A stretch of DNA of 64,000 nucleotides from Thalassovita sp. Its GTDB lineage: Bacteria > Pseudomonadota > Alphaproteobacteria > Rhodobacterales > Rhodobacteraceae. A program made the position numbers and the translations under genes. The stretch covers positions 647,457-711,456 of the forward strand of contig CP051233.1 of NCBI GenBank assembly GCA_017792425.1. Direction: 5' to 3'. Shown in pieces: positions 48,062 through 55,214 of the stretch; position 1 is the stretch's first letter; each line of letters begins with the position of its first letter. Below the pieces are notes generated by a model. It was not told the DNA's origin. It saw only the letters and a program-made list of their open reading frames with translations, and made no database searches.

Positions 48062-48108
48062 TCCACGCCCCTTTGCCTAGGAGCGCGCACTATAGCCATG
48101 ACGGCGCG

Positions 48109-48333
48109 TTACGCAATGATATCCGGTGTCAGGCGGTCCTCGATCAACGAGATCAAGTCCTTCAGGCGCAGCTTTTTTTTCTTGAGGCGTTGGATGGTCA
48201 ACTGGTCGGCGGTGCCGCGCTCGACCATGGCAGTGATGGCTTCGTCCAGATCGCGGTGTTCGCGGCGGAACACTTCCAGTTCGACCCGCAGCACGTCTTC
48301 GGTTTTCATCGAAATGTCGCTTGGGGCGTTCAT
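48109..48333 (-). CDS. DUF465/YdcH family small protein
   Basis: A 74-residue helical protein of the YdcH (DUF465) family. The sequence LRVELEVFRREHRDLDEAITAMVERG, then QLTIQRLKKKKLRLKDLISLIEDRLTPDIIA forms a coiled-coil hairpin with a strongly basic turn (KKKK). The start is the ATG of MNAPSDISMKTEDV at 48333, which fits relatives; an internal ATG at MKTEDV is possible. The function of the family is unknown. It lies upstream of purE on the same strand and is divergent from the second hsp20. Confidence 0.88.
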   Translation of the reverse strand: MNAPSDISMKTEDVLRVELEVFRREHRDLDEAITAMVERGTADQLTIQRLKKKKLRLKDLISLIEDRLTPDIIA

Positions 48334-48395
48334 GGCTGTGATTCTTGTTGTTGGCTGTACAGTAACATACTGAAAATCAACCTTTTTGCAAAGCC

Positions 48396-48425
48396 CTTGC
48401 ACCCCGGTTCCCCCGTGCCCATATT
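48396..48425 (+). promoter_or_regulatory. Weak candidate heat-shock promoter for the second hsp20
   Basis: CTTGCA (48396-48401) and CCCATATT (48418-48425) recall the sigma-32 boxes CTTGAA and CCCATNT. The spacing is about 2 bases longer than the enteric norm. The reading is tentative; the DUF465 promoter on the other strand lies in the same spacer. Confidence 0.3.
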
Positions 48426-48432
48426 CCTAGGA

Positions 48433-48489
48433 CGGGTTGCCGCTAACGGGGCCCGGTGATGGACTGTCGCTTGACGCAAGGACGTACCG
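48433..48489 (+). promoter_or_regulatory. ROSE-type RNA thermometer in the leader of the second hsp20
   Basis: The terminal hairpin is GUC-G-CUUG (48466-48473), loop ACG, CAAG-GAC (48477-48483). UCGCU faces AAGGA of the Shine-Dalgarno and leaves G48469 bulged, the ROSE hallmark. An upstream stem pairs CGGG (48433-48436) with CCCG (48452-48455) around an inner CCG-CUAA-CGG. The Shine-Dalgarno AAGGA lies 7 bases from the ATG and is fully paired. The pairing was worked out by hand. Confidence 0.75.
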
Positions 48490-48903
48490 ATGACGAAGCT
48501 TACACTGGGGTCGCACCCGTATCTGCTGGGATTTGACCAGCTGGAACGCCTGCTGGAACGCAACGCGAAGTCCGGCAACGAAGGTTATCCCCCGTTCAAT
48601 ATCGAGCAAACCTCTGAAAACTCTTATAGAATCACGCTGGCTGTGGCCGGGTTCGCCGAAGAGGATCTGGCGATCACGCTGGAGGACCGGCAGTTGGTGA
48701 TCCGGGGCCGCCAGAAGGAAGATCTGGACGGGCGCGTGTTCCTGCATCGCGGGATCGCGGCGCGGCAGTTCCAGCGGTCATTCGTGCTGGCCGACGGAGT
48801 CGAAGTGGGCGAGGCCGTGATGGAAAACGGCCTGCTGCATGTCGATCTGACGCGGGTCCAGCCGGACGCCGTGGTGCAAAGCATCAAGATCAAAAGGGGC
48901 TAA
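48490..48903 (+). CDS. Small heat-shock protein, Hsp20/IbpA family (second copy)
   Basis: A 137-residue alpha-crystallin-type chaperone. It starts MTKLTLGSHPYLLGFDQLERLLER, then YPPFNIEQTSENSYRITLAVAGFAEEDLAI, LHRGIAARQFQRSFVLADGVEVGEAV, NGLLHVDLTR and the anchor SIKIKRG (I-x-I). It is shorter at the C-terminus than the copy at 21.4 kb (155). The two share the N-terminal LxxFDQL motif, so they can be expected to co-oligomerise. It forms an operon with the DUF1150 gene (3-base spacing). The leader is a ROSE-type thermometer, so heat control acts on translation. Confidence 0.95.
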   Translation: MTKLTLGSHPYLLGFDQLERLLERNAKSGNEGYPPFNIEQTSENSYRITLAVAGFAEEDLAITLEDRQLVIRGRQKEDLDGRVFLHRGIAARQFQRSFVLADGVEVGEAVMENGLLHVDLTRVQPDAVVQSIKIKRG

Positions 48904-48906
48904 GTC

Positions 48907-49134
48907 ATGGATACTAAATACGATTTCGGAAATGAAGGTGAAAACCGCATCGTCTATATCCGCCCGGTCAAGGTAGAGGATTTGCCGCAAGACGTGCAGG
49001 AACAGGCGCAGGGTGAGGATACGCTCTATGCCGTTTGCAGCACCGATGGTGAACAGTTGGCGCTGGTCAAGGATCGCAAACTGGCCTTTCTGCTGGCGCG
49101 TCAACACGATTTCGCACCTGTCGCCGTACACTGA
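48907..49134 (+). CDS. DUF1150 family protein
   Basis: A 75-residue protein of the DUF1150 family, which usually lies directly behind an hsp20 gene in alphaproteobacteria, as here (3 bases after its stop). It contains IVYIRPVKVEDLPQDVQEQ, LYAVCSTDGEQLALVKDRKLAFLLARQHDF. The family is often annotated as a small stress-response partner, and no activity is known. The start is ATG 48907 with AGGGGC 8-13 bases upstream. A strong bidirectional terminator follows at 49218. Together with Hsp20 it is translated from one heat-controlled message. Confidence 0.9.
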   Translation: MDTKYDFGNEGENRIVYIRPVKVEDLPQDVQEQAQGEDTLYAVCSTDGEQLALVKDRKLAFLLARQHDFAPVAVH

Positions 49135-49217
49135 AGCCACGTTTCGTTAATCCGACAAGACGTACAGCGCCGGGCGTGAAACGGACGATTCGTTTGCGCC
49201 CTGGGCCGCCGAAAGGA

Positions 49218-49249
49218 AAAACGCCCCGACCGGACCGGCGGGGCGTTTT
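49218..49249. terminator. Bidirectional terminator between DUF1150 and Sat/CysC
   Basis: AAAACGCCCCG (49218-49228) pairs with CGGGGCGTTTT (49239-49249) around a 10-base loop that itself can pair (ACCGG/ACCGG). It serves the hsp20 operon (plus) and sat/cysC (minus). Confidence 0.93.
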
Positions 49250-49273
49250 GCGTGTTGACCAGTGTCGGCCGTC

Positions 49274-50986
49274 TTAGCCCCAGCTGCCCGAGATCAGGCC
49301 CATGGCTTCCAGCTTCAGCAGAACCTGATGGGCGCAGTTGTCGACGTCCACGTTTTCCGTCTCGACCACCAGTTCGGCGTTGGTCGGGGTTTCGTACGGG
49401 TCGGAGATGCCGGTGAACTCTTTGATCTTGCCTTCGCGGGCCAGCTTGTACAGGCCCTTGCGGTCGCGGCGTTCGCATTCCTCGATCGAGGTGGCGACGT
49501 GGACCTCTACGAAGGCGCCGTAGGCTTCGATCATTTCACGCACGGCGCGGCGGGTCGCGGTGTAGGGCGCGATGGGCGCGCAGATCGCGATGCCGCCGTT
49601 CTTGGTGATCTCGGACGCGACATAGCCGATCCGCTTGATGTTGATGTCGCGGTGTTCCTTCGAGAAGCCCAGTTCCGACGACAGGTGTTTGCGCACGACG
49701 TCGCCGTCCAGCAGGGTTACGGGGCGGCCGCCCATTTCCATCAGCTTGACCATCAGCGCGTTGGCGATGGTGGACTTGCCGGAACCGCTGAGGCCGGTGA
49801 AGAACACGGTGAAGCCCTGCTTTGAACGCGGCGGCGAGGTGCGGCGCAGTTCCTTGACCACCTCGGGGAAAGAGAACCATTCCGGGATTTCCAGACCTTC
49901 GCGCAGGCGGCGGCGCAGTTCGGTGCCCGAGATGTCCAGCACGGTGTCGCCTTCGGGCACTTCGGTGACGGGGTAGTACTGGGCCTTTTCCTGCACGTAG
50001 ACCATGTGCTTGAAGTCGACCATTTCGACGCCGATTTCCTCGGCGTGCTGCTTGAACAGCTCTTGCGCGTCATAGGGGCCGTAGAAGTCCTGACCGGCAG
50101 AGTTCTTGCCGGGGCCGGCGTGGTCGCGGCCGACGATGAAGTGGGTGCAGCCGTGGTTCTTGCGGATCAGGCCGTGCCAGACCGCTTCGCGCGGGCCAGC
50201 CATGCGCATGGCCAGGTTCAGCAGCGACATGGTGGTGGTGGCGGTGGGGTATTTGTCCAGCACGGCCTCGTAGCAGCGTACGCGGGTGAAGTGATCGACG
50301 TCACCGGGTTTGGTCATGCCGACAACGGGGTGGATCAGCAGGTTGGCCTGTGCCTCGCGCGCGGCGCGGAAGGTCAGTTCCTGGTGAGCGCGGTGCAGCG
50401 GGTTGCGGGTCTGGAAGGCGACAATCTTGCGCCAGCCCAGCTTGCGGAAATAGGCGCGCAATTCATTGGGCGTGTCGCGGCGCGCCTTGAAGTCATAGTG
50501 CACGGGCTGCTGGATGCCGGTGATCGGGCCGCCGAGATAGATCTTGCCCGCAGTGTTGTGCAGGTAGTTGACGGCGGGGTGGGCCACGTCGTCGGCGCCG
50601 AACACCTTTTCGGCCTCGCGCGCTTTGTTCGGTTCCCAGCGGTCGGTGATGGTCATGGTCGCCAGAATCACGCCTTCCTGGTCGCGCAGGGCGATGTCCT
50701 GGCCGATTTCCAGCTTGCTGGCGAAGTCGTCGTTCACGTCCAGGGTGATCGGCATCGGCCATAGGCTGCCATCGGCCAGGCGCATGTTTTCGACGACGCC
50801 GTTATAGTCCTCTTCAGACAGGAAGCCCTTCAGCGGGTTGAAACCGCCGTTCATCAACAGTTCCAGGTCGCAGATCTGGCGCGGGGTCAGATCCCAGCTG
50901 GTCAGATCGGCTGCTTCGACCTTCAGCTTTTGCGACGATTCATAGGAGACATAAAGTTCCGGGATGGGCGCAAGGTTATTTTGCAT
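49274..50986 (-). CDS. sat/cysC: Bifunctional ATP sulfurylase / APS kinase (Sat/CysC)
   Basis: A 570-residue enzyme for sulfate activation. The sulfurylase part (1-about 385) has QTRNPLHRAH (192-201), the substrate loop, and GRDHAGPG (286-293). It is the ATP-only (non-GTPase) type, so CysD/CysN are not needed. The APS-kinase part has P-loop GLSGSGKST (398-406), then DGDVVRKHLSSELGFS, KEHRDINIKRIGYVA and FVEVHVATSIEECERRD. It makes APS and then PAPS from sulfate. The start MQNNLAPIPELYVSYES has AAGGAC 7-12 bases upstream and matches stand-alone relatives. The reading frame continues open upstream into a MarR-type domain (50987-51352) without any stop, so a fused protein of about 692 residues may also be made. 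Confidence 0.95.
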   Translation of the reverse strand: MQNNLAPIPELYVSYESSQKLKVEAADLTSWDLTPRQICDLELLMNGGFNPLKGFLSEEDYNGVVENMRLADGSLWPMPITLDVNDDFASKLEIGQDIALRDQEGVILATMTITDRWEPNKAREAEKVFGADDVAHPAVNYLHNTAGKIYLGGPITGIQQPVHYDFKARRDTPNELRAYFRKLGWRKIVAFQTRNPLHRAHQELTFRAAREAQANLLIHPVVGMTKPGDVDHFTRVRCYEAVLDKYPTATTTMSLLNLAMRMAGPREAVWHGLIRKNHGCTHFIVGRDHAGPGKNSAGQDFYGPYDAQELFKQHAEEIGVEMVDFKHMVYVQEKAQYYPVTEVPEGDTVLDISGTELRRRLREGLEIPEWFSFPEVVKELRRTSPPRSKQGFTVFFTGLSGSGKSTIANALMVKLMEMGGRPVTLLDGDVVRKHLSSELGFSKEHRDINIKRIGYVASEITKNGGIAICAPIAPYTATRRAVREMIEAYGAFVEVHVATSIEECERRDRKGLYKLAREGKIKEFTGISDPYETPTNAELVVETENVDVDNCAHQVLLKLEAMGLISGSWG

Positions 50987-51352
50987 GAATTTTGTCCTTG
51001 TTTTCAGAGGTGTAAGTCCGCTGGACGTGCCGGTGAGTTCTGCGTGAAGCATGTCGTATTCCGCCAGTTTGCGGGCCAGGAACTGATCGGTCAGACGGAT
51101 TTTCTGGGATGCCCCCCGCGCGGTGAGCGCATAGGCGAAACGCTGGCGTTTGTCGGGGCCGTCGCGTTCGGTGATCTTGATGAACCCGGCCTCTGCGGCG
51201 GCGCGCAGCTGGGTGTTCAGCCGCCCCAGTGAAATCCCCAGCGCAGCAGCGGTGGCGCGCTGCGACGCCTCTGGCGTCTGGTCCAGTTGGCGCAGCAGGC
51301 GAAACAGCAAGTCCTGATCCGCGATATCCGATTTCGTGCGTTGGTTTGTCAT
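50987..51352 (-). CDS. MarR-type winged-helix domain, in frame with and open into Sat/CysC
   Basis: A 122-codon segment that runs straight into the sat/cysC start with no stop. It encodes a winged helix (LLFRLLRQLDQTPEASQRATAAALGISLGRLNTQLRAAAEAGFIKI, split: LLFRLLRQLDQTPEASQ and GISLGRLNTQLRAAAEAGF), a wing (RQRFAYALTARG) and a dimer helix (KIRLTDQFLARKLAEYDMLHAEL). It resembles the EPS-associated MarR family, usually a separate gene of about 110 residues. A tail GTSSGLTPLKTRTKF joins it to Met1 of Sat. Start MTNQRTK (51352) lacks a strong Shine-Dalgarno; a Met at 51412 would add 20 residues. It may be translated as a fusion head, or as a regulator with stop lost. A sequencing error at the junction would also explain it. 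Confidence 0.7.
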
Positions 51353-51478
51353 GGCAGGGTTATGTTTGTTCAGGCGTGAACATACACAGAATCTGTGTTC
51401 ATCAAAGAACAAACTTTGCCATGCGCGGAAATTCCTCGAAAATAGGGAAAATTGGCCACCCGGTGCCGCGCCAAAAGA

Positions 51479-51506
51479 AAAAGCCCGGCGATTTGGCCGG
51501 GCTTTT
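51479..51506. terminator. Terminator downstream of trxB
   Basis: AAAAGCCCGGC (51479-51489) pairs with GCCGGGCTTTT (51496-51506), loop GATTTG. It lies 21 bases after the trxB stop (minus strand) and has T-runs on both sides. Confidence 0.92.
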
Positions 51507-51527
51507 GGAACGGTTCAGGGGGGTGAA

Positions 51528-52469
51528 TCAGTCCTGTTCAGCCAGCCAGTGTTCCGCATCCAGCGCGGCCATGCAGCCCATCCCGGCCGAGGTGACGGCC
51601 TGCCGGTACTTGTGATCCGTCAGGTCGCCCGCCGCGAAAATGCCGGGGATCGAGGTTTCGGTGGACCCGGGTTTGACGGTTACATAACCGCCGTTGTGCA
51701 GCTCCAGCACGTCCCTGACCAGTTCGTTGGCCGGGGCGTGGCCGATGGCCACGAAAACGCCCTTGCAGGGGATTTCCGTGATCTCGCCGGTTTCGACATG
51801 TTTGACGCGGACGGCGGTGACTCCCTTGGGGTTGTCCTCGCCGACGACCTCTTCCAGCACGTGGTGCCACAGGGGTTCGATCTTTTCGTTCTTCATCAGC
51901 CGGTCGATCAGGATCTTTTCGGCGCGCAGTTCGTCGCGGCGGTGGATCAGCGTGACCTTGGAGGCGAAGTTGGTGAGGAACAGCGCCTCTTCGACGGCGG
52001 TGTTGCCGCCGCCGATCACGACGATTTCCTGCCCGCGGTAAAAGAACCCGTCACAGGTGGCGCAGGCCGAAACGCCAAAGCCCTTGTAGGCATCCTCGGA
52101 CGGCAGGCCCAGCCACTTGGCGCGGGCGCCGGTGGCCAGGATCACCGCGTCGGCGGTGTAGGTGGCGCCGCTGTCGCCGGTGGCGGTGAAGGGGCGCTTG
52201 CTGGTGTCCAGCGCGGTGATGATATCGCCGATGATCTCACAGCCCATCGCCTGCGCGTGTTCCTGCATCTTGATCATCAGGTCGGGGCCCTGGACCTCGG
52301 TGAAGCCGGGGTAGTTTTCAACCTCGGTCGTGGTGGTCAGCTGGCCGCCGGGTTCCAGACCCTGCACGAGGATCGGTTCCAGCATCGCGCGGGCGGCGTA
52401 GACCCCTGCGGTATAGCCCGCTGGCCCCGAGCCGATGATCAGAACCTTGGTGTGACGAGTCTGGGTCAT
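51528..52469 (-). CDS. trxB: Thioredoxin-disulfide reductase
   Basis: A 313-residue low-molecular-weight flavoenzyme that transfers electrons from NADPH to thioredoxin. FAD-binding GSGPAGYTAGVYAARA (11-26), NADPH-binding GGGNTAVEEALFL, the redox motif CATC (ACATCDGFFY), HRRDELRAEKIL and the C-terminal FAAGDLTDHKYRQAVTSAGMGCMAALDAE are all intact. The start is MTQTRHTK with GAGGA 5-9 bases ahead. The 388-residue extension overlaps the divergent regulator. It is divergent from the Lrp-type gene (190-base spacer), an arrangement widely seen in alphaproteobacteria, where the regulator may control trxB. Confidence 0.97.
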   Translation of the reverse strand: MTQTRHTKVLIIGSGPAGYTAGVYAARAMLEPILVQGLEPGGQLTTTTEVENYPGFTEVQGPDLMIKMQEHAQAMGCEIIGDIITALDTSKRPFTATGDSGATYTADAVILATGARAKWLGLPSEDAYKGFGVSACATCDGFFYRGQEIVVIGGGNTAVEEALFLTNFASKVTLIHRRDELRAEKILIDRLMKNEKIEPLWHHVLEEVVGEDNPKGVTAVRVKHVETGEITEIPCKGVFVAIGHAPANELVRDVLELHNGGYVTVKPGSTETSIPGIFAAGDLTDHKYRQAVTSAGMGCMAALDAEHWLAEQD

Positions 52470-52659
52470 GTGTTCCTCTTTCGCTGTCTGGCGTCGCAAA
52501 GGGATATAGTCGGCCTGCCGCGCCACGAAAACCCCCCTGCGACACCGGTGGGGAATTGCCAAGATATGGAACGAAAATGTAACGATGTTGCGGCTGAACG
52601 AAAGATTATTGCGCGCCGGATGCGGGTGATATAAGAAACCGTTCCATAGGAGAACTTTT

Positions 52660-53160
52660 ATGCCCACCACGCGTCTTGACCCCATTGATCGCAAGATTCT
52701 GGCCGAGCTTCAGGCGGATGGCCGGATGACCAATGTCGAACTGGCCAAGCGCGTGGGTATTTCCGCGCCGCCCTGCCTGCGTCGGGTGCGCACGCTGGAA
52801 GAGGCGGGGTTCATCCGCGGCTATCACGCCAAGGTTGATTCGCGCGAATTGGGATTCGAGGTGCAGGTTTTCGCCATGGTCGGGCTGCAAAGCCAAGCCG
52901 AGGCCGACCTGAGCAAGTTCGAGAAACGCTGCCGGGAATGGCCGTTGGTCCGCGAGTGCCACATGTTGAACGGCGAGGTGGATTTCATCCTGAAATGCGT
53001 CGCCCCGGACCTGAGCACGTTCCAATCGTTCCTGACCGAACAGCTAACGGCGGCGGATAACGTAGCCAGCGTGAAAACATCCCTAGTGATCCGCTGCGCC
53101 AAGGATGAACCGGGCGTGCCGTTCGAGGTGCTGGAAGAGCGCTTGAACCGCAACGCCTGA
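52660..53160 (+). CDS. Lrp/AsnC family transcriptional regulator
   Basis: A 166-residue regulator. An AsnC-type HTH covers about 5-55: LDPIDRKILAELQADGRMTNVELAKRVGISAPPCLRRVRTLEEAG (split: LDPIDRKILAELQADGRM and VELAKRVGISAPPCLRRV). The RAM ligand domain follows (VQVFAMVGLQSQAEADLSKFE, VRECHMLNGEVDFILKCVAPDLSTFQSFL). The C-terminal tail binds effector amino acids in relatives. ATAGGAGAA lies 6-14 bases ahead of the ATG. It is divergent from trxB. In Rhodobacterales this trxB neighbour is often annotated as Lrp-like; its ligand is unknown. Confidence 0.93.
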   Translation: MPTTRLDPIDRKILAELQADGRMTNVELAKRVGISAPPCLRRVRTLEEAGFIRGYHAKVDSRELGFEVQVFAMVGLQSQAEADLSKFEKRCREWPLVRECHMLNGEVDFILKCVAPDLSTFQSFLTEQLTAADNVASVKTSLVIRCAKDEPGVPFEVLEERLNRNA

Positions 53161-53172
53161 TTTCAGGACAGG

Positions 53173-53922
53173 TTAGTACAGTTCCAACTGCATCTGGCGC
53201 ATGTCGTCGGTACGCGCGTGCGCCATCGGGCCAAACCCCGACAGGTTGGTGACATGCGGGAACAGGTTCAGGAACAGCCGCAGCATTTCCGGCCCCAGCA
53301 GTTCGGACTTGTAGCGACCGGGGTGATAGGATTCCAGGTGCAGACCACCCGCGAGGATGGTGGCGTGCCGGGGCAGGCAAATGTGGTAGACCCGCGTGGG
53401 TGTGGGCGGCGTCAGTTGGAACACGCCGTCACCGTCCACCAGATCCTGCGCCGGGACATAGGCGGTTTCGTCGTCCGCACCGCGCAATAGCCGCGCACCG
53501 GGGCCAAGGATCATGTCCACAACGGGCCGACCGATGCCGAAACGGTCTGCCATGATCCGAACCAGACGCGAGGCTTCGGGCCGGTCGGCCGGCACGTTGG
53601 GAATGACCTGCATGGACCCGACCCAGAGCACGGGAAGGGCACCGTGTTCGAGGGTCTGGACCTGCATGCCGGGGACAATGTCCTCTGTCGCGCAGGGGCC
53701 TTCGGGCGTGTTCAGCAGCAGGCCGCGGCCAAAGGCCGAGAACGCCGATTCAAACGCCGGAAGCGACGGGGCGATGATGTGCCGAAGCTCGGGCATGCCA
53801 TCGCTGAGGTAAGCAATGTCATAGCGGCGGGTCAGGCCGGACCGACGGGCGGCGGACGGCGCAGGACGCGCAGAGAGAGAAGGACGAGTTCCAGCGCCGG
53901 GGACCGGGGCAAGCTTATTCAT
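53173..53922 (-). CDS. Hint-domain (hedgehog/intein) protein lacking the catalytic Cys
   Basis: A 249-residue protein with a Hint_2-type domain. The core AFGRGLLLNTPEGPCATEDIVPGMQVQTLEHGALPVLWVG matches the usual CFxPGTLIATPDGxxxVExLxxGDxVLTxDxGxxPVRWVG (split). At the cyclisation Cys position it has Ala63 instead, so self-cleavage should be lost. It keeps HATILAGGLHLESY near its C-terminus. The N-terminal 45 residues are low complexity (PGAGTRPSLSARPAPSAARR), with no signal peptide. The protein may be a binding rather than processing module, or a decaying copy. It converges with the Lrp gene, 12 bases between stops. Confidence 0.78.
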   Translation of the reverse strand: MNKLAPVPGAGTRPSLSARPAPSAARRSGLTRRYDIAYLSDGMPELRHIIAPSLPAFESAFSAFGRGLLLNTPEGPCATEDIVPGMQVQTLEHGALPVLWVGSMQVIPNVPADRPEASRLVRIMADRFGIGRPVVDMILGPGARLLRGADDETAYVPAQDLVDGDGVFQLTPPTPTRVYHICLPRHATILAGGLHLESYHPGRYKSELLGPEMLRLFLNLFPHVTNLSGFGPMAHARTDDMRQMQLELY

Positions 53923-54007
53923 GTACGCACCTATTCCAGGTTCGTCACATCCGCGTCGGCCCCCACCGACAACGACAGAAGGACAGGTTCCATCTGTTGA
54001 TATGGGG

Positions 54008-54037
54008 ATAATGGCCGGGCGTGGTCAGGATTGTCAA
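54008..54037 (-). promoter_or_regulatory. Candidate sigma-70 promoter ahead of the Hint-domain gene
   Basis: On the minus strand TTGACA (54037-54032) and CATTAT (54013-54008) are separated by 18 bases. The -35 box is perfect, the -10 box matches four of six. It is 86 bases ahead of the Hint start. The region 53923-54197 (275 bases) otherwise contains no supported gene. Confidence 0.4.
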
Positions 54038-54144
54038 AGATTTCAATGTATTGTGTCGCGGTGACGGGGGAAATGCCGGTCCGACTCCGGGATTGTTTCG
54101 CGGTCCGGGGGCAATTCGCCACATTTGCGGTCTCCGGAATGGCA

Positions 54145-54168
54145 AAGACCGCCCACGGGGGCGGCCTT
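54145..54168 (-). terminator. Terminator after the 48-residue basic protein
   Basis: CCGCCC (54149-54154) pairs with GGGCGG (54159-54164), extended by AAG/CTT across one A·C mismatch. On the minus strand it is followed by TCTTTGCC, 30 bases past the small gene's stop. Confidence 0.6.
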
Positions 54169-54197
54169 CGACGCGGGAAGCCGGAGAATCGGTTGGC

Positions 54198-54344
54198 CTA
54201 GCTGGCGCGGCGGGTCTTTGGCTGCTCGGCCAGGCGCTGGGCGCGGCGTTCGGCGCGCTTGGCGCGGGACCAGGGCAGCGCGGGCATGTCGGATTTCGAG
54301 GTTTCGATCACGGATTTCATCCAGCGTTTCTGTTTGCGGGCCAT
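54198..54344 (-). CDS. 48-residue highly basic small protein
   Basis: MARKQKRWMKSVIETSKSDM then PALPWSRAKRAERRAQRLAE and QPKTRRAS. Sixteen of 48 residues are Lys or Arg. Short proteins that begin MARKQKRWMKSVIET and carry ALPW are recurrent in Rhodobacterales, often near pgeF/lgt, and no function is known. It has no Shine-Dalgarno of note (GGAGCAGCAACA precedes the ATG at 7-12 bases, with GGAG as the best match). It has its own terminator on the 3' side. A nucleic-acid-binding role would fit the charge but is only a guess. Confidence 0.75.
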   Translation of the reverse strand: MARKQKRWMKSVIETSKSDMPALPWSRAKRAERRAQRLAEQPKTRRAS

Positions 54345-54451
54345 TGTTGCTGCTCCTGCGGCGTGAGTGTTCGATGTTCGGGAACAATCTGCCGATCCAA
54401 TGCGGCATTGTTTGGGCGCGGGGGCTGAAACTTTGCGGAAGAATTGTGACG

Positions 54452-55207
54452 CTACAGCCGGATGACCGAAATCAGGCGGCCATAGTCGGCTTCACCTACG
54501 TGGGTGGTACGGCGGTAGGAGAAGAAGCGGTCCGGGTCGGTATAGGTACAGTGGCGGGTCCATTCCGCATCCCCGATTCCGGCCGCGTGCATGCGGTGCA
54601 GGCCGTAAGAGGGCAGATCGAACATCTTGCGGTCACCCTGCCCAGCCACGAAGAAGCGGGCGTTATATATGTCCGCGCCGGTAAAGCTGTCGAAGAATTC
54701 CGGGCCGACCTCGTAGGCGCGCTGGCTGATGGTGGGGCCGATGGCGGCCTTGATGTGGCTGCGGTCGGCACCCAGTGCCACCATTGCGTCCAGCGTTCTG
54801 TCCAGCACCCCGTCCAGCGCCCCGCGCCAGCCCGCATGGGCCGCGCCGACCACCCCGGCCCGCGCGTCGGCGAACAGCACCGGCTGGCAATCGGCGGTCA
54901 GGATGCCCAGGGCGATGCCGGGAACATTGGTGACCATGGCGTCGGCGGGGCCCGCGTCCTGCGCCGGGTCGGTGATCACGGCGACATCCGGCGAATGGGT
55001 CTGGTGGATCGTCACCAGGTGATCCGGTGCGACATTCATCGCCTGCGCCACGCGGGCGCGGTTGATGGCCACGATTTCGCGCTGGTCGGACGACCCGAAG
55101 CCGCAGTTCAGCCCGTTGAATATCCCCGAGGACGCGCCGCCCTTGCGGGTGAAAAAGCCGTGCTGCGTGCCGGTCAGCAGGTCCGAGGTGAGGATTTCAA
55201 GCGTCAT
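54452..55207 (-). CDS. pgeF: Peptidoglycan editing factor / polyphenol oxidase family (PgeF, YfiH/LACC1)
   Basis: A 251-residue multicopper-like fold of the YfiH/LACC1 family, described as a purine nucleoside phosphorylase or adenosine deaminase and as PgeF, which keeps L-Ser out of peptidoglycan precursors. The marks are HGFFTRKGGASSGIFNGLNCG, TIHQTHSPDV, LTADCQPVLFAD (metal-binding Cys), VVGAAHAGWRGALDGVL (metal-binding His) and AAIGPTISQRAYEVG. The start is MTLEILTSD; the frame is open for 14 more residues without homology. It ends the lgt-midA-pgeF operon (minus strand) and lies 7 bases behind midA. Confidence 0.93.
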   Translation of the reverse strand: MTLEILTSDLLTGTQHGFFTRKGGASSGIFNGLNCGFGSSDQREIVAINRARVAQAMNVAPDHLVTIHQTHSPDVAVITDPAQDAGPADAMVTNVPGIALGILTADCQPVLFADARAGVVGAAHAGWRGALDGVLDRTLDAMVALGADRSHIKAAIGPTISQRAYEVGPEFFDSFTGADIYNARFFVAGQGDRKMFDLPSYGLHRMHAAGIGDAEWTRHCTYTDPDRFFSYRRTTHVGEADYGRLISVIRL

Positions 55208-55214
55208 GGGTCCG

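Noticed and set aside
53931..54122. 63-codon minus-strand frame ahead of the Hint gene
   Set aside because: No family, no ribosome site, and it would cover a better-supported promoter region.
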